Shown here piece after piece: positions 44,862 through 53,698 of a DNA stretch of 64,000 nucleotides (the stretch's first letter is position 1; every line of letters begins with the position of its first letter). Both the position numbers and the translations under genes were made by a program. The DNA comes from Phycisphaerales bacterium (lineage in GTDB: Bacteria; Planctomycetota; Phycisphaerae; UBA1845; UTPLA1): positions 2,046,001-2,110,000 of the forward strand of contig JACKHI010000001.1 in NCBI GenBank assembly GCA_020639075.1, given 5' to 3'. The notes beneath the pieces are model-generated. The model was not told the origin of the DNA, did no database searches, and saw only the letters and a list, made by a program, of their open reading frames with translations.

Positions 44862-45830
44862 TCAGCCGATTGAGCCAACGGTCTCAGTACCCCGATTCGG
44901 CCCAAAACGTGTTCGCTCGGAAAGAATCGTCTCGGCGCACTGACGGCATATGCCGTCGGTCGGGCGCCATTCACCGATCCGCTCGCGTACCCGGCCGTCA
45001 AACCAAGCGTCTGCCGACGCGTCGAGTTCGAACCAGTCATACGTCGGGAAACCACACATCGGACACAACGAACCGGATGATTTCGTCGTGCAACATTCCG
45101 AATCCTGTGTCGAATCCCAGACCCAGTCGAGCGATCCGCCCGCCTTGCGCAGAATATCCACGTGCGAGGCGGTCTCGCCTTCCCAGAGGCGCTCGAATAC
45201 GTCAGGCGCGGGTGGCCTGCCGCCAACCGTGAAGGCCCGTCGAAAGGTCTGAGCCAGCCGCAACCTCTGGCAGCGCTCGATGAGGCCCCGACTTTCGAGA
45301 ATCCGTTCGATGCGAATGTCCCACAATACGCAATAGCGATCCCGCGCGAGTTGCTGCTGCGAGGGAAACCCGGCGATCGATTCGGGTGCGTAGCCGAAAG
45401 ACGGATCGACCATGTCTTCGACGTGCTGCAGCTCCCGCATCAGCGCATCACGAATCCCGGCTGGCTCGACGAGAAATTCGGGACACAACTGGATCACGAG
45501 CGAGGTATGCGAAGTATCGCCATCCGACCGAACAAACAGATCGGCACGTTGCGATTTGCGCCGCGCGGCCGGTCGCACGAATCCCTCTGCGACGCCCTGG
45601 ACGAGATGCGGAAAGTTGGCAAGCGATTCGTCAATGAAGCGGTCCAGCCTCAACCGCGTGAACCATTCGACAAAGGCCTGCCCAAACCGATTTTCCCTTT
45701 CCGCCACATCTTCGATCTGATAGATGGGATCAATCGCCTGATGCAGTTCATTCTGCCGCGCGTCGTCATCGCGCACGGCAAGCCTGACTGCCTGCTCGAT
45801 CAACTCTGGATGATACTGAAGTCGAATCAT
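44862..45830 (-). CDS. Unknown NXR-operon protein with zinc-ribbon-type C-terminus
   Basis: 322 residues, no signal peptide and no membrane helix. The first 230 are helical with many Arg/Glu (AVRLAVRDDDARQNELHQAI), and include an acidic-His phrase (ALMRELQHVEDMV) that recalls but does not match zincin sites. The C-terminus has C-C, CPMC and CRQC motifs (SLCPMCGFPTYDW, ICRQCAETIL), suggesting a zinc or iron site. It starts 6 bp after the TorD-like gene and precedes the polyferredoxin gene. Position suggests assembly or electron transfer for the NXR complex. I do not recognise the family. Confidence 0.75.
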   Translation of the reverse strand: MIRLQYHPELIEQAVRLAVRDDDARQNELHQAIDPIYQIEDVAERENRFGQAFVEWFTRLRLDRFIDESLANFPHLVQGVAEGFVRPAARRKSQRADLFVRSDGDTSHTSLVIQLCPEFLVEPAGIRDALMRELQHVEDMVDPSFGYAPESIAGFPSQQQLARDRYCVLWDIRIERILESRGLIERCQRLRLAQTFRRAFTVGGRPPAPDVFERLWEGETASHVDILRKAGGSLDWVWDSTQDSECCTTKSSGSLCPMCGFPTYDWFELDASADAWFDGRVRERIGEWRPTDGICRQCAETILSERTRFGPNRGTETVGSIG

Positions 45831-45836
45831 CGCGGT

Positions 45837-46652
45837 TTAGCCTGCGCCCTTTCGTGCAGAGACGTTCAACTGAGTGAATCGCCCGCCTGCGGCCGGAGCG
45901 CACTCGCCTGGCACGCCGCAGGACTGCGTGGATTCCGCCGTGGGATCTGTCGGGCGCAATTCGAGGTACGGCGAACCGAGCGTCACGTCCAGCCGGGCGC
46001 ACTCGCTGGTCAAAAACGCCGAGGCGAAATCGGCGAGATTTGAATAGAAGTCGCTCAATCCCGCCTTGCGAACGCGGCGCAGCAGCGCGGGGAGCCAGCC
46101 GGCGAGATGATCGCGCAGAAAACATCGTTGCGTTGAGCGCACGCTGTCGACGAGTTCCGAAATGTCGTGCTCAATGCCGTGTGCCTCTTTCGCACAGAGC
46201 ACCGCCATAAACTCCGCCTCGACACTGACGTGATCGGGCCGTTCGCTGACGGCGCCCGCCATCTCCAGGCCGTAGGCGGCGTAGAAACCGCTGGTGTCAG
46301 CCAGGTCCGACGACCGTTGGATGATCTCGCCCGTTCCATACTCGAGCTCGTATGGCGGACAGGCGCCGCGCACCGAGTGACCGAAAGCGACAGCGTATTC
46401 CGACTGGAGTTGCGACGTTCCTGCGGCTGCGTCGCGACTCGATATCCACGATTGCATCGCCCGTAAGGTCGGCCCCGTGGCTTCATCGCAATGCCCCAGC
46501 CATTCGGGCCAGTCGCGCCAGTGAGCGGTGTCCTCAAGGGCCGAATACCAGACTTCATCCGGGTATCGAAAGCCGTGTGCGATCAGACCGTAGGCGGCAC
46601 AGCGTGCCGATGCCGTGTTTCGATCGTCAAGCGTCTGACTATTTGTGATCAT
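45837..46652 (-). CDS. TorD/NarJ-like molybdoenzyme chaperone
   Basis: 271 residues, helical, with a CGGAG site before the ATG. The core (LIAHGFRYPDEVWYSALED, EYAVAFGHSVRGACPPYELEYG, HVSVEAEFMAVLCAKEA) matches the TorD/DmsD/NarJ family, in which a conserved Y-E-x-x-Y/F region and the helix following it bind the Tat signal or core of the partner molybdoenzyme. The obvious client is NxrA, two genes upstream. It acts in the cytoplasm during cofactor insertion and keeps the enzyme from premature export. Confidence 0.88.
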   Translation of the reverse strand: MITNSQTLDDRNTASARCAAYGLIAHGFRYPDEVWYSALEDTAHWRDWPEWLGHCDEATGPTLRAMQSWISSRDAAAGTSQLQSEYAVAFGHSVRGACPPYELEYGTGEIIQRSSDLADTSGFYAAYGLEMAGAVSERPDHVSVEAEFMAVLCAKEAHGIEHDISELVDSVRSTQRCFLRDHLAGWLPALLRRVRKAGLSDFYSNLADFASAFLTSECARLDVTLGSPYLELRPTDPTAESTQSCGVPGECAPAAGGRFTQLNVSARKGAG

Positions 46653-46670
46653 GACGTCGCTCCGAAGCCG

Positions 46671-47948
46671 TCAGATGGTGTTCGCGTGGGCAGCCGGTCG
46701 AACGTGCACGGGCTCTTCGACCTGCGTGCGGAAAATCTCTTTACCCTTCTTGTTGAACGCGATCACGGTATCGTTATACATTTCGAACCTGCGACCGCTT
46801 CGCGTCGTTTCATAGACCTTGGGGCCTTCCTGAAGTTCGTAGCGCGAGATGATCTGGTTCGACCGCCGAAACAACTGCAGGACGGCGAGAAGTTCACGAT
46901 CGGGATAGCGATAGCGCTCCACGGCCTGCTCGACGCCCGGCCCGAACATCTGCCGCAGGTACGGCAGCGGTACCCACCGCGGCGGAATGTAGTAACCGTT
47001 CGGCTCCGTTCCGAACTGCGGATAAAGCGGCAGCGCCACTTTGGCGACGTGCACCAGGTAGTAGAGCGGGTTGTATCGATCGTCGGTCCACGTGTTGTCC
47101 TTGTTGACCTTCACAAGCCCCTGCATGCGGACCTGACCAATGCACGCGGCCATGCATCGCGTTTCCATCGGCGCGCCGTCGGATTCGGGATCCTTCCCTT
47201 CCACGCGCGGATAGCACGCGATGCATTTCTCGCTTGTGCGGGTCGTTCCTCGATACAGGGATTTCTTGTAGGGACACGCCTCGACGCACTTGCGATAGCC
47301 GCGGCACTCCTTTTGATCGATAAGCACAATCCCGTCTTCCGGGCGTTTGTAAATCGCATTGCGCGGACAGGCAGCCAGGCACGCCGGGTAGGAGCAGTGA
47401 TTGCACAGTCGTGCAAGATAGAAGAACCAGGCTTTGTGCTTGGTATCGCCCTTGATGTCTTCACCCTTGCCGAAGTCCATCGGCTTCGACTGACCGTGCT
47501 GCGGCGTGTCTTCGTAGATGTTGGGAAAGCGCCATTCCTCGTCCGTCGGCAGATATCCAAGCACCTGATTCGGCTGGCTGCCCCGCGCGACGGCATGCGG
47601 CACCTCGAAGATGCCCCTTCCGTCGAACTGGCCGTAGGGTTTCGACGTATCGCCGTTCGGAGTTCCACTCCAGCGTTGCTCGCCGGGGTTGGCCTGTTCG
47701 AGCTTGTCGAGAACCTTGACGTCCCAATGTTGCGGGTAGCCGCCATAGGGCTTGGTCTCGACGTTGGTCCACCACATGTGCTCCTGGCCCTTGGCGAAGG
47801 TCCAGGTGCTCTTGCAGGCCATCGTGCAGGTCTGGCAACCGATGCAGCGGTTGATGTTGATGACGAACGCGAACTGCTCCTTGGGAGCCGCCTCCTCGTA
47901 GGGATAACGCATCTGCCGTCCGAGCTGCCAGTTGTATACTGAAGGCAT
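46671..47948 (-). CDS. nxrB: Nitrite oxidoreductase/nitrate reductase beta subunit (NxrB type)
   Basis: 425 residues, the electron-transfer subunit. Fifteen cysteines fit three [4Fe-4S] and one [3Fe-4S] cluster: 35/38/41/45, 182/185/190/194, 215/221/225, 242/245, 265/269, with Tyr218 where a fourth ligand of the last cluster would be (CRGYRKCVEACPYKK). The opening PSVYNWQLGRQMRYPYEE and the phrases MWWTNVETKPYGGYP and LPLYPQFGTEPNGYYIPPRW are those I associate with the Nitrospira/Nitrospina/anammox NxrB group, not with cytoplasmic NarH. It lacks its own signal and is presumably exported with NxrA. AGGAG precedes the ATG. Confidence 0.92.
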   Translation of the reverse strand: MPSVYNWQLGRQMRYPYEEAAPKEQFAFVININRCIGCQTCTMACKSTWTFAKGQEHMWWTNVETKPYGGYPQHWDVKVLDKLEQANPGEQRWSGTPNGDTSKPYGQFDGRGIFEVPHAVARGSQPNQVLGYLPTDEEWRFPNIYEDTPQHGQSKPMDFGKGEDIKGDTKHKAWFFYLARLCNHCSYPACLAACPRNAIYKRPEDGIVLIDQKECRGYRKCVEACPYKKSLYRGTTRTSEKCIACYPRVEGKDPESDGAPMETRCMAACIGQVRMQGLVKVNKDNTWTDDRYNPLYYLVHVAKVALPLYPQFGTEPNGYYIPPRWVPLPYLRQMFGPGVEQAVERYRYPDRELLAVLQLFRRSNQIISRYELQEGPKVYETTRSGRRFEMYNDTVIAFNKKGKEIFRTQVEEPVHVRPAAHANTI

Positions 47949-47971
47949 GTCAGTTCTCCTGTGGCCGGGGA

Positions 47972-48301
47972 TCAGCCGCCTGTCTCGAGGACGGGCAATT
48001 CAATTCCCGCGGACGTCGTCGCAAGTCGTTCCCTGCCGAGTCGCCGCGATCCGCGAATCGCAATCTCGTCGGCGATCAATTCCCGAATGCGTCGCTCGCC
48101 AAGCGTCCGCAACGCCAGTGCCGGTCCAGCGTAGCTCTGCGTGTGAAACATGCGCATGATGCGATCAGCGTCGAAGCCGGCTCGGGCGTACTCCTCGATA
48201 AAGCACACGGCCATATCAACCATGGCTTCCTCGCCCCGGGCCTCGACTTCCACGCCATGTAGTGTCATGGGGTCCGTCGGATCTGGATCTTGATAGGGCA
48301 T
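47972..48301 (-). CDS. Small unknown protein between nxrA and nxrB
   Basis: 109 residues, AGGAG upstream of the ATG, 8 bp after nxrA and 23 bp before nxrB. It starts MPYQDPDPTDPMTLHGVEVE and has a helical middle (FIEEYARAGFDADRIMRMFH) with an Ala/Arg-rich end. No cysteines that would bind a cluster, no signal peptide. The place between the two catalytic genes implies a role in assembly or stability of the complex. I do not recognise the family. Confidence 0.75.
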   Translation of the reverse strand: MPYQDPDPTDPMTLHGVEVEARGEEAMVDMAVCFIEEYARAGFDADRIMRMFHTQSYAGPALALRTLGERRIRELIADEIAIRGSRRLGRERLATTSAGIELPVLETGG

Positions 48302-48309
48302 GATCGCTC

Positions 48310-51300
48310 CTAGAACTCGTCGATGATGACTTCATCTTTGCCAGCGCCGTAACCGCCGACGAATCCACCGGCCAGATAGCGCTGCATGACGTCATTTTCG
48401 TTGGCAGGGGACAATCCAGTCGTCGCAGGCGCCCAGATTCCCTTTCCGCCCAAACCGCCGTCTTCGGCCTTCACGACGCGAACCAGCGTTTCCTTGGGCA
48501 CGGTGTTCACGGCGTGATTGTCCGCCTCGCCGCCGAAGATGAACCCCATGTATGCCTTGGTCTTGTGGAACAGCGTGTCGGTCTGGTGCATCGGCATGTG
48601 CCAGTTGCGCGTCACGCTTTGCTGAGAACCGTAGCGCAGGTTGGCCTGGTAGCCGTCATCTGATAGCGCGCGACCGTCCTTGCGAGTTTCATGCGCCTTC
48701 ACGCTCTTTTCGGTCGCGATGTACGGCGCGTGCTTCATCATCACGACGTTGTAGGGATAGGCCGGGTTGTAAATCGCTCGCAGCATCAGTCGGGCGACTT
48801 TGTAGAACGGATCGTCGGGTCGGGCGCCGCGATAGGGACGATCGGCGGGGTTGGCGTCGACATATACGTAGTCGCCGTCATTAATGCCCTGGTCTTTCGC
48901 GGCCTGCGGATTGATGTGCAATTGGTGCTCCCCGACGTATGGCGCTCGCCGGTCCATACGATGGGGATCACCGAAATTGCTGTCGAAAATCTGGTGCCAG
49001 TCAACGTTGCTCCACTGCGAATGCACGCGATGGCGGGTCTTGGGCGTCAGGCAGTAGTACTTAAAGCCCCGCTCCCAAAGGAAGTTGCTCGATCGTCGAA
49101 CGTCCGGCCAGCCCATCTTGACGTTTCGCACGGTTCGCTCGTCCCAGTGCTCCGCGTCGGCCGGGATTCCGTAATCTTCGGGTCGCACGTACGGGTTGGT
49201 CGACACGATCACGTTCGGCAGATACGGCGTCGCCTCCGGACCTTCGCGATGCACGATGAAGTTCTCGCCGTATTCGATCGCCTCCGGAACGTCGGTGTAG
49301 GCGTGAATCCGCCCCGTATCCGTGTGGAACGGTTCGTCGTCGTGAACCTGTTCCCAGAACGGAATCCGCGGATAGGTGCGAAACAGCATCAGCGCCGCCC
49401 CCGGCGGACCATACTTGCCGGCCATGATATCGCTGAGCTTGTAACCGACGGTCGTCGTGCAGGTATCGAGCAGCCGCTGAATGTAGATACTTCGCTGATT
49501 CTCATGTTCGAACTTGAAGTAGTCATGGAAACGGGAATCGCCGATTTCCGTGCCGACGGCCTTCGCGACGTTCGCAAGAATCGTCAGGTCGTCCTTGGAG
49601 TCGAATACCGGCTTGATTCCCCCCTTCCATATCTGCAGGAACGGATTGGAACAGGACGCCGTGATTTCCAGATCCTGGAACTCGACCCAACTGTTCGCCG
49701 GCAGCCCGATGTCGGCATACTGCACCGACGCCGTCATGACGATGTCCTGCGAGATGATCATCTCGATCATCGGATTGACATTCTTGAACATGTCGTAGGC
49801 GTGTTTGGCGTTGTTAAAGAGATTGACGTTGTTGAAGTGCAACGTCTTGGTAGGTGTGGGCATGTGCGTCTGCCCCGTGAACACTTTGCGCCCGGCCTTC
49901 GGCGTGTCGACGATGAGCGGACGATCGCCGTGATTCCAGTACGCCGGTTCCTCGCCCTTGCAGCACAATCGAACCTTGACGTCGCGACCGTGCGCCGTCA
50001 TGTCGAGGTTGGGCGCGAACGGGTCCTCGCCGACCCAACCCTTGAACCCGGGGCCCGTGATCTTGCTGCCCTGGAACAATGCCGCCTTGTAGTTGCCGGC
50101 CCAGCCGTGGACGCCGGTTCCCTTCTTGCCGATGTTGCCCGTCAACATGATTGGCAGATACGCCGCGCGGTTGGCTTCGGTCGCATGGAACCAGTGATTG
50201 ATGCCCTCGCCCTGGTGGATCGCGACAGGTCCGCCATCCTGCGTTGTTTCCCAGATATCGCGCGCCATGCGCTCGATGAGTTCCTTGGGCGAATGGGTGA
50301 TCTCGGCGACCGAATCGAGATCGTAATCCTTGAGATGCACGCGATACATTGTCCAGAGCGTCTTGACTTCGACTTCCGATCCGTCCGTGAGTTTGACCTT
50401 CCACGTGCCGTCGAGTGCCGCCCTGATCCCTTTCCGCGTGAGGCGTTTACCAAGATCGTCACGCGTGACGGCGACGGGCTTATTCGTCTTCGCATCCCAG
50501 ACGACGCGATCACCGATCTTCTCATGCTGCTCGTCGGTAAGACCCTGTACCTTGTAGCTCGGCCCGTCCTTCGAAAGCTTGCTCTGATAGCCCGGGAAAA
50601 CGTCTTCCGCCCGCAATCGGTTCAATGTATCCGTCCGAACCAGCAACGGGAAATCCGTGTACTGCGTCAGGAATGATTCGTCGTACCACTTGTTGTCGAT
50701 CATGCAGCGCGTGACGCCCAGCCACAGTGCCGCATCCGTCTGCGGACGAATCGGAATCCAATAGTCGGCCTTGGTGCTCGGCGCGCCATATTCCGGTGCG
50801 ATGACGACGATACGACCGCCGCGCTCCATGCACTCGATGAACCAGTGCGAATCCGTGAGTTTGTTCTCCACGAGATTCTTGCCGTTCATGATGATTAGCT
50901 TACTGAACCGCAGGTCGTTGAAATCGCAGTCGCTGTTCTGAAGACCGTGGACCCAGGGCTGGCCGGGCGTCTGATCGCCGTGCCACGTGTAGTTGCTCCA
51001 GTTGCGACCGCCGCGCGCCTCGTCCGGCCCGACGCCGCGAACATGGGAATCCAGCAGCGCCATCGAGTTGTTCAGCCGGTACATGCCGTACTTGCCGATG
51101 ACGCCCAGCAGTCCCATGCCCCCGCGCATCTTGAAGGTGCGGGTGCCGGCACCGCCCATTTCCTCGATCATTTCCTCCGGATAGCCCTGGGCGCGCAGTT
51201 TCTCCGCCCCGGCTTCACCGCTGTAGCGCCGAGCCACGGCGACATACGCCTTGCCGATATAGCGAAACACGTCATCCCACGCGATGCGCACATGCTCGTC

Positions 51301-51810
51301 GGTTCCGCGACTGTCGAACTTGTACTTCGATCGGTTGTCATTGACATCGAGGTCGGGGAAACCGGCGTCGGCCCATTCCTTCCAGCCCTTGCGAATGATT
51401 GGATGCTTTAGTCGATAAGGACCGTATATCAATCGGTGATACGTGTAACCCTTGGCACACTGCCGGGGATTCCAGTTGGGCGTTGCTTTGTTGCCGTAGA
51501 TGTCGCCGTAGGTCTGGTAGTCGTACTGCGATCCCATGCGGATGATGACGCCGTTCCGCGTATAGGCTTGTACCCGACAGGCGTGCGTATCGTTCGGCGA
51601 GCATACCCACGTAAAGCGACCGTCATAACGGTATTGGTCACGGTAGATCTTCTCCCATCCGCGGTCAGGGTAGAACGCGAGTGGATTGGCGATATCGCCA
51701 CGGAATGCCAGCGACTTCAGCGGCCAGCCGAGCCCCGACGCAGCGCCGATCGCAATGCCAGTCGTCTTCAGGAAACGGCGTCTCGATATTCCATCCGGAT
51801 TGATCGCCAT
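48310..51810 (-). CDS. nxrA: Nitrite oxidoreductase/nitrate reductase catalytic subunit (NxrA type)
   Basis: 1166 residues, a type II DMSO-reductase-family molybdoenzyme. A Tat signal SRRRFLK (9-15) predicts export, as in periplasmic NXR and unlike NarG. The proximal cluster site is C70-x3-D74-x3-C78-x39-C118, with Asp in place of the second Cys. Asp279 in WHGDQTPG is the likely Mo ligand. Phrases such as YGNKATPNWNPRQCAKG, DSHVRGVGPDEARGGR and SDCDFNDLRFSKLIIMNGKN are characteristic of NXR of Nitrospira and anammox planctomycetes. It interconverts nitrite and nitrate; direction cannot be read from sequence. GAGGA precedes the ATG. Close alternatives are related type II enzymes such as perchlorate reductase. 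Confidence 0.92.
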   Translation of the reverse strand: MAINPDGISRRRFLKTTGIAIGAASGLGWPLKSLAFRGDIANPLAFYPDRGWEKIYRDQYRYDGRFTWVCSPNDTHACRVQAYTRNGVIIRMGSQYDYQTYGDIYGNKATPNWNPRQCAKGYTYHRLIYGPYRLKHPIIRKGWKEWADAGFPDLDVNDNRSKYKFDSRGTDEHVRIAWDDVFRYIGKAYVAVARRYSGEAGAEKLRAQGYPEEMIEEMGGAGTRTFKMRGGMGLLGVIGKYGMYRLNNSMALLDSHVRGVGPDEARGGRNWSNYTWHGDQTPGQPWVHGLQNSDCDFNDLRFSKLIIMNGKNLVENKLTDSHWFIECMERGGRIVVIAPEYGAPSTKADYWIPIRPQTDAALWLGVTRCMIDNKWYDESFLTQYTDFPLLVRTDTLNRLRAEDVFPGYQSKLSKDGPSYKVQGLTDEQHEKIGDRVVWDAKTNKPVAVTRDDLGKRLTRKGIRAALDGTWKVKLTDGSEVEVKTLWTMYRVHLKDYDLDSVAEITHSPKELIERMARDIWETTQDGGPVAIHQGEGINHWFHATEANRAAYLPIMLTGNIGKKGTGVHGWAGNYKAALFQGSKITGPGFKGWVGEDPFAPNLDMTAHGRDVKVRLCCKGEEPAYWNHGDRPLIVDTPKAGRKVFTGQTHMPTPTKTLHFNNVNLFNNAKHAYDMFKNVNPMIEMIISQDIVMTASVQYADIGLPANSWVEFQDLEITASCSNPFLQIWKGGIKPVFDSKDDLTILANVAKAVGTEIGDSRFHDYFKFEHENQRSIYIQRLLDTCTTTVGYKLSDIMAGKYGPPGAALMLFRTYPRIPFWEQVHDDEPFHTDTGRIHAYTDVPEAIEYGENFIVHREGPEATPYLPNVIVSTNPYVRPEDYGIPADAEHWDERTVRNVKMGWPDVRRSSNFLWERGFKYYCLTPKTRHRVHSQWSNVDWHQIFDSNFGDPHRMDRRAPYVGEHQLHINPQAAKDQGINDGDYVYVDANPADRPYRGARPDDPFYKVARLMLRAIYNPAYPYNVVMMKHAPYIATEKSVKAHETRKDGRALSDDGYQANLRYGSQQSVTRNWHMPMHQTDTLFHKTKAYMGFIFGGEADNHAVNTVPKETLVRVVKAEDGGLGGKGIWAPATTGLSPANENDVMQRYLAGGFVGGYGAGKDEVIIDEF

Positions 51811-51859
51811 GATCGGATCCTCATGTCTCTGGTGCGCGGAACGCGCGGTGAATGGGCGA

Positions 51860-53617
51860 TTACTCGATCACCAGTTTCTGCCAGATGCTGATGTTCTTCT
51901 TTCCGTCGCGATCGCCGGCGCTTCCGTTCCAAACGGCGAAAGAGACTGGCAGATAGTCGCCGGGAGCGAACTCGCGTTCATCAGCCGCGCAGTCATGTTC
52001 CTGATCGTGTGGGAGTTCCATGCGCCGCTGCAGCTGTACATACCATAGGCCGCGTTCGTAAACAGCCTGTCCCCTGACGATCTGGACAGCGGCCGGTTTT
52101 CCATTCAAGGTCCCCGGACCATTTGCCACGAGGCACTCGACCGGCGTCTTAAGCGTAGGATCGGCAACGAGATTTCCCGCCCCCCAAGCCGTGATGAAGA
52201 GCGACGCATGCTTGGTGATTAACTCATGCGGCCACTCTGTTTCCGTCATGTCCTTGGGGCGATAGTCCTGCTCGGGGTAGAAATCGACGGCTCTGTCCGG
52301 GAAGGCGGCATCCACATCCTGATAGCCTTTTTCGATATTGGTCTCCCGATCCGCCTTCCACATCCAGATATTGACGCCGCCGCCGGGACCGCTACTCCCC
52401 ATGTAGAACGGCGGATCACTCGACATCGAGAACTGAATGGCGACTGCGTCGCGGAATTCGCTTTGACGCACCGCGGAGTCATCGCGCGACGGATCGAGCC
52501 ACGCCAGGCGGATAGCCAGTTCGTCGCTGTTGTGAATCGCCTGAACGATCAGGCCTTCAATCCGGTTGTCCTCCCACCAAAGCGGCGTCAGACCTACGTA
52601 AACCGGCCGCGCCCGGGACCAAACGTCGTCCATCGGACTTGCCGGCAACGCGCCGCTCAGGCGCGCCGCCACGATCGTTCCCTGCTTGAGCTGAGCCCGC
52701 TCCTGTGCGCCTTGGCGCATCAGGGATTGGGTGTAATGAATGATGTCCCAGACCTCGTCGTCAGTGTACGCGCCCTCTGACGCGGGCATCGGCGATCCAT
52801 TCATCCCTTTGAGGATGCGGGCATATAGCTGATGCCCCTGAGATCCGCCCTTGAATATGCCCTGGACGAAGGAACGTGGCGGGACCGGGAACCCTTCGTC
52901 GTCTTCCTTGACCGCTTCGGCGATAGGTTCGCCATCAGCGCCGTGACAGGCGGCACAATTTTCCAGGTACAGGCGGCGACCACGAAACCAGCGAATTTCG
53001 TCAAACGGCGGCTCCGGCGGGACCACGATTGCCGGCCCGGGCGTCGTTGCCCTCGCAAGCGCGTTCGACAATTCCGATGCTTCAATGGTGCCGTCAGCGA
53101 CCCATGCATCGAGCTTGATTCTCGCGGCATCTCGATTAACGGATCGCACAAAGACGACCAAGGCGTCGATGTCCGCCTTCGGCAGATGCGACCAGGGCGG
53201 CATGGCAGATCCGGGCATGCCGTTGCTGATGGTGCGGAACAGATCCTCGTCACTCGGAATCAGATTCTGCGTCGTGGAAAGCTTGAACTTGCCCTTCGTG
53301 AAATCGCGCGGCCGAGGGTTCATAAGGTAGGCAAACTTGCCGGCGCCATCGCCGTTCTCACCATGACAAATGGCACACTGTGTTGCGAAGAGCGTTCGCC
53401 CACGCTCGAGAAGGTCCGAGTCCCCAGTTGATTGCGTACGGAAGTCAAACCGAAGCGATGCGGTATCGACCTCTCGCATCTGGCCCACGGCATGCTCGTC
53501 CGGAGACTGAGCGTCGGCATCGATCTGAAAAGCCAGTCCCAATGCAAGCAACACGACGCTCATGGCAGAAGCCCGGACAACACGAGGCATACGTCTGTGT
53601 CGATGTCGTGAATTCAT
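51860..53617 (-). CDS. Diheme cytochrome c fused to heme-b (EB_dh/NxrC-like) subunit
   Basis: 585 residues; GGAGG 8 nt before the ATG. A signal peptide (SAMSVVLLALGLAFQIDADA) is followed by two cytochrome c domains with CAICH (81-85) and CAACH (221-225) and methionine-bearing loops (GSAMPPWSHLP; GSPMPASEGAYT). The C-terminal part (about 320-585) resembles the ethylbenzene-dehydrogenase-type heme-b-binding gamma subunit (GPGGGVNIWMWKAD, and LPVSFAVWNGSAGDRDG). In NXR complexes this subunit takes electrons from NxrB; here the c-type carrier is built in. It is the first gene of the operon, directly behind the operator at 53656. Confidence 0.88.
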   Translation of the reverse strand: MNSRHRHRRMPRVVRASAMSVVLLALGLAFQIDADAQSPDEHAVGQMREVDTASLRFDFRTQSTGDSDLLERGRTLFATQCAICHGENGDGAGKFAYLMNPRPRDFTKGKFKLSTTQNLIPSDEDLFRTISNGMPGSAMPPWSHLPKADIDALVVFVRSVNRDAARIKLDAWVADGTIEASELSNALARATTPGPAIVVPPEPPFDEIRWFRGRRLYLENCAACHGADGEPIAEAVKEDDEGFPVPPRSFVQGIFKGGSQGHQLYARILKGMNGSPMPASEGAYTDDEVWDIIHYTQSLMRQGAQERAQLKQGTIVAARLSGALPASPMDDVWSRARPVYVGLTPLWWEDNRIEGLIVQAIHNSDELAIRLAWLDPSRDDSAVRQSEFRDAVAIQFSMSSDPPFYMGSSGPGGGVNIWMWKADRETNIEKGYQDVDAAFPDRAVDFYPEQDYRPKDMTETEWPHELITKHASLFITAWGAGNLVADPTLKTPVECLVANGPGTLNGKPAAVQIVRGQAVYERGLWYVQLQRRMELPHDQEHDCAADEREFAPGDYLPVSFAVWNGSAGDRDGKKNISIWQKLVIE

Positions 53618-53655
53618 GGAGCAAATCCTCCATTGGTCCGAATCCGCATATTACG

Positions 53656-53690
53656 TACTTCTTGATCGACAGGTCAAGTATTATCTCAAA
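53656..53690 (-). promoter_or_regulatory. NXR operon promoter with CTTGA-N8-TCAAG operator (site 1)
   Basis: CTTGA (53661-53665), 8 nt, TCAAG (53674-53678), with partly symmetric A/T flanks. On the minus strand TTGACC (-35), 18 bp and TAATAT (-10) form a good sigma-70 promoter; the repeat runs from the -35 into the spacer, so a bound protein would block polymerase. The site is 40-66 bp upstream of the gene at 53617. Confidence 0.75.
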
Positions 53691-53698
53691 AAAAGGGA

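Noticed and set aside
48691..50676. A 661-codon open frame on the plus strand
   Set aside because: It is antisense to nxrA. The opposite strand encodes a clear molybdoenzyme; this frame has no recognisable motif.
40683..53617. Proof of nitrite oxidation or anammox
   Set aside because: NXR-type enzymes work in both directions and no hydrazine synthase, hydroxylamine oxidoreductase-type octaheme or carbon-fixation gene is in the window.
53661..53678. FNR/DNR box (TTGAT-N4-ATCAA) before the NXR operon
   Set aside because: The arms are CTTGA and TCAAG with an 8-nt gap, not the FNR spacing, and two other copies keep the same 8-nt gap. An Rrf2 operator fits better, and no Crp/Fnr gene is in the window.
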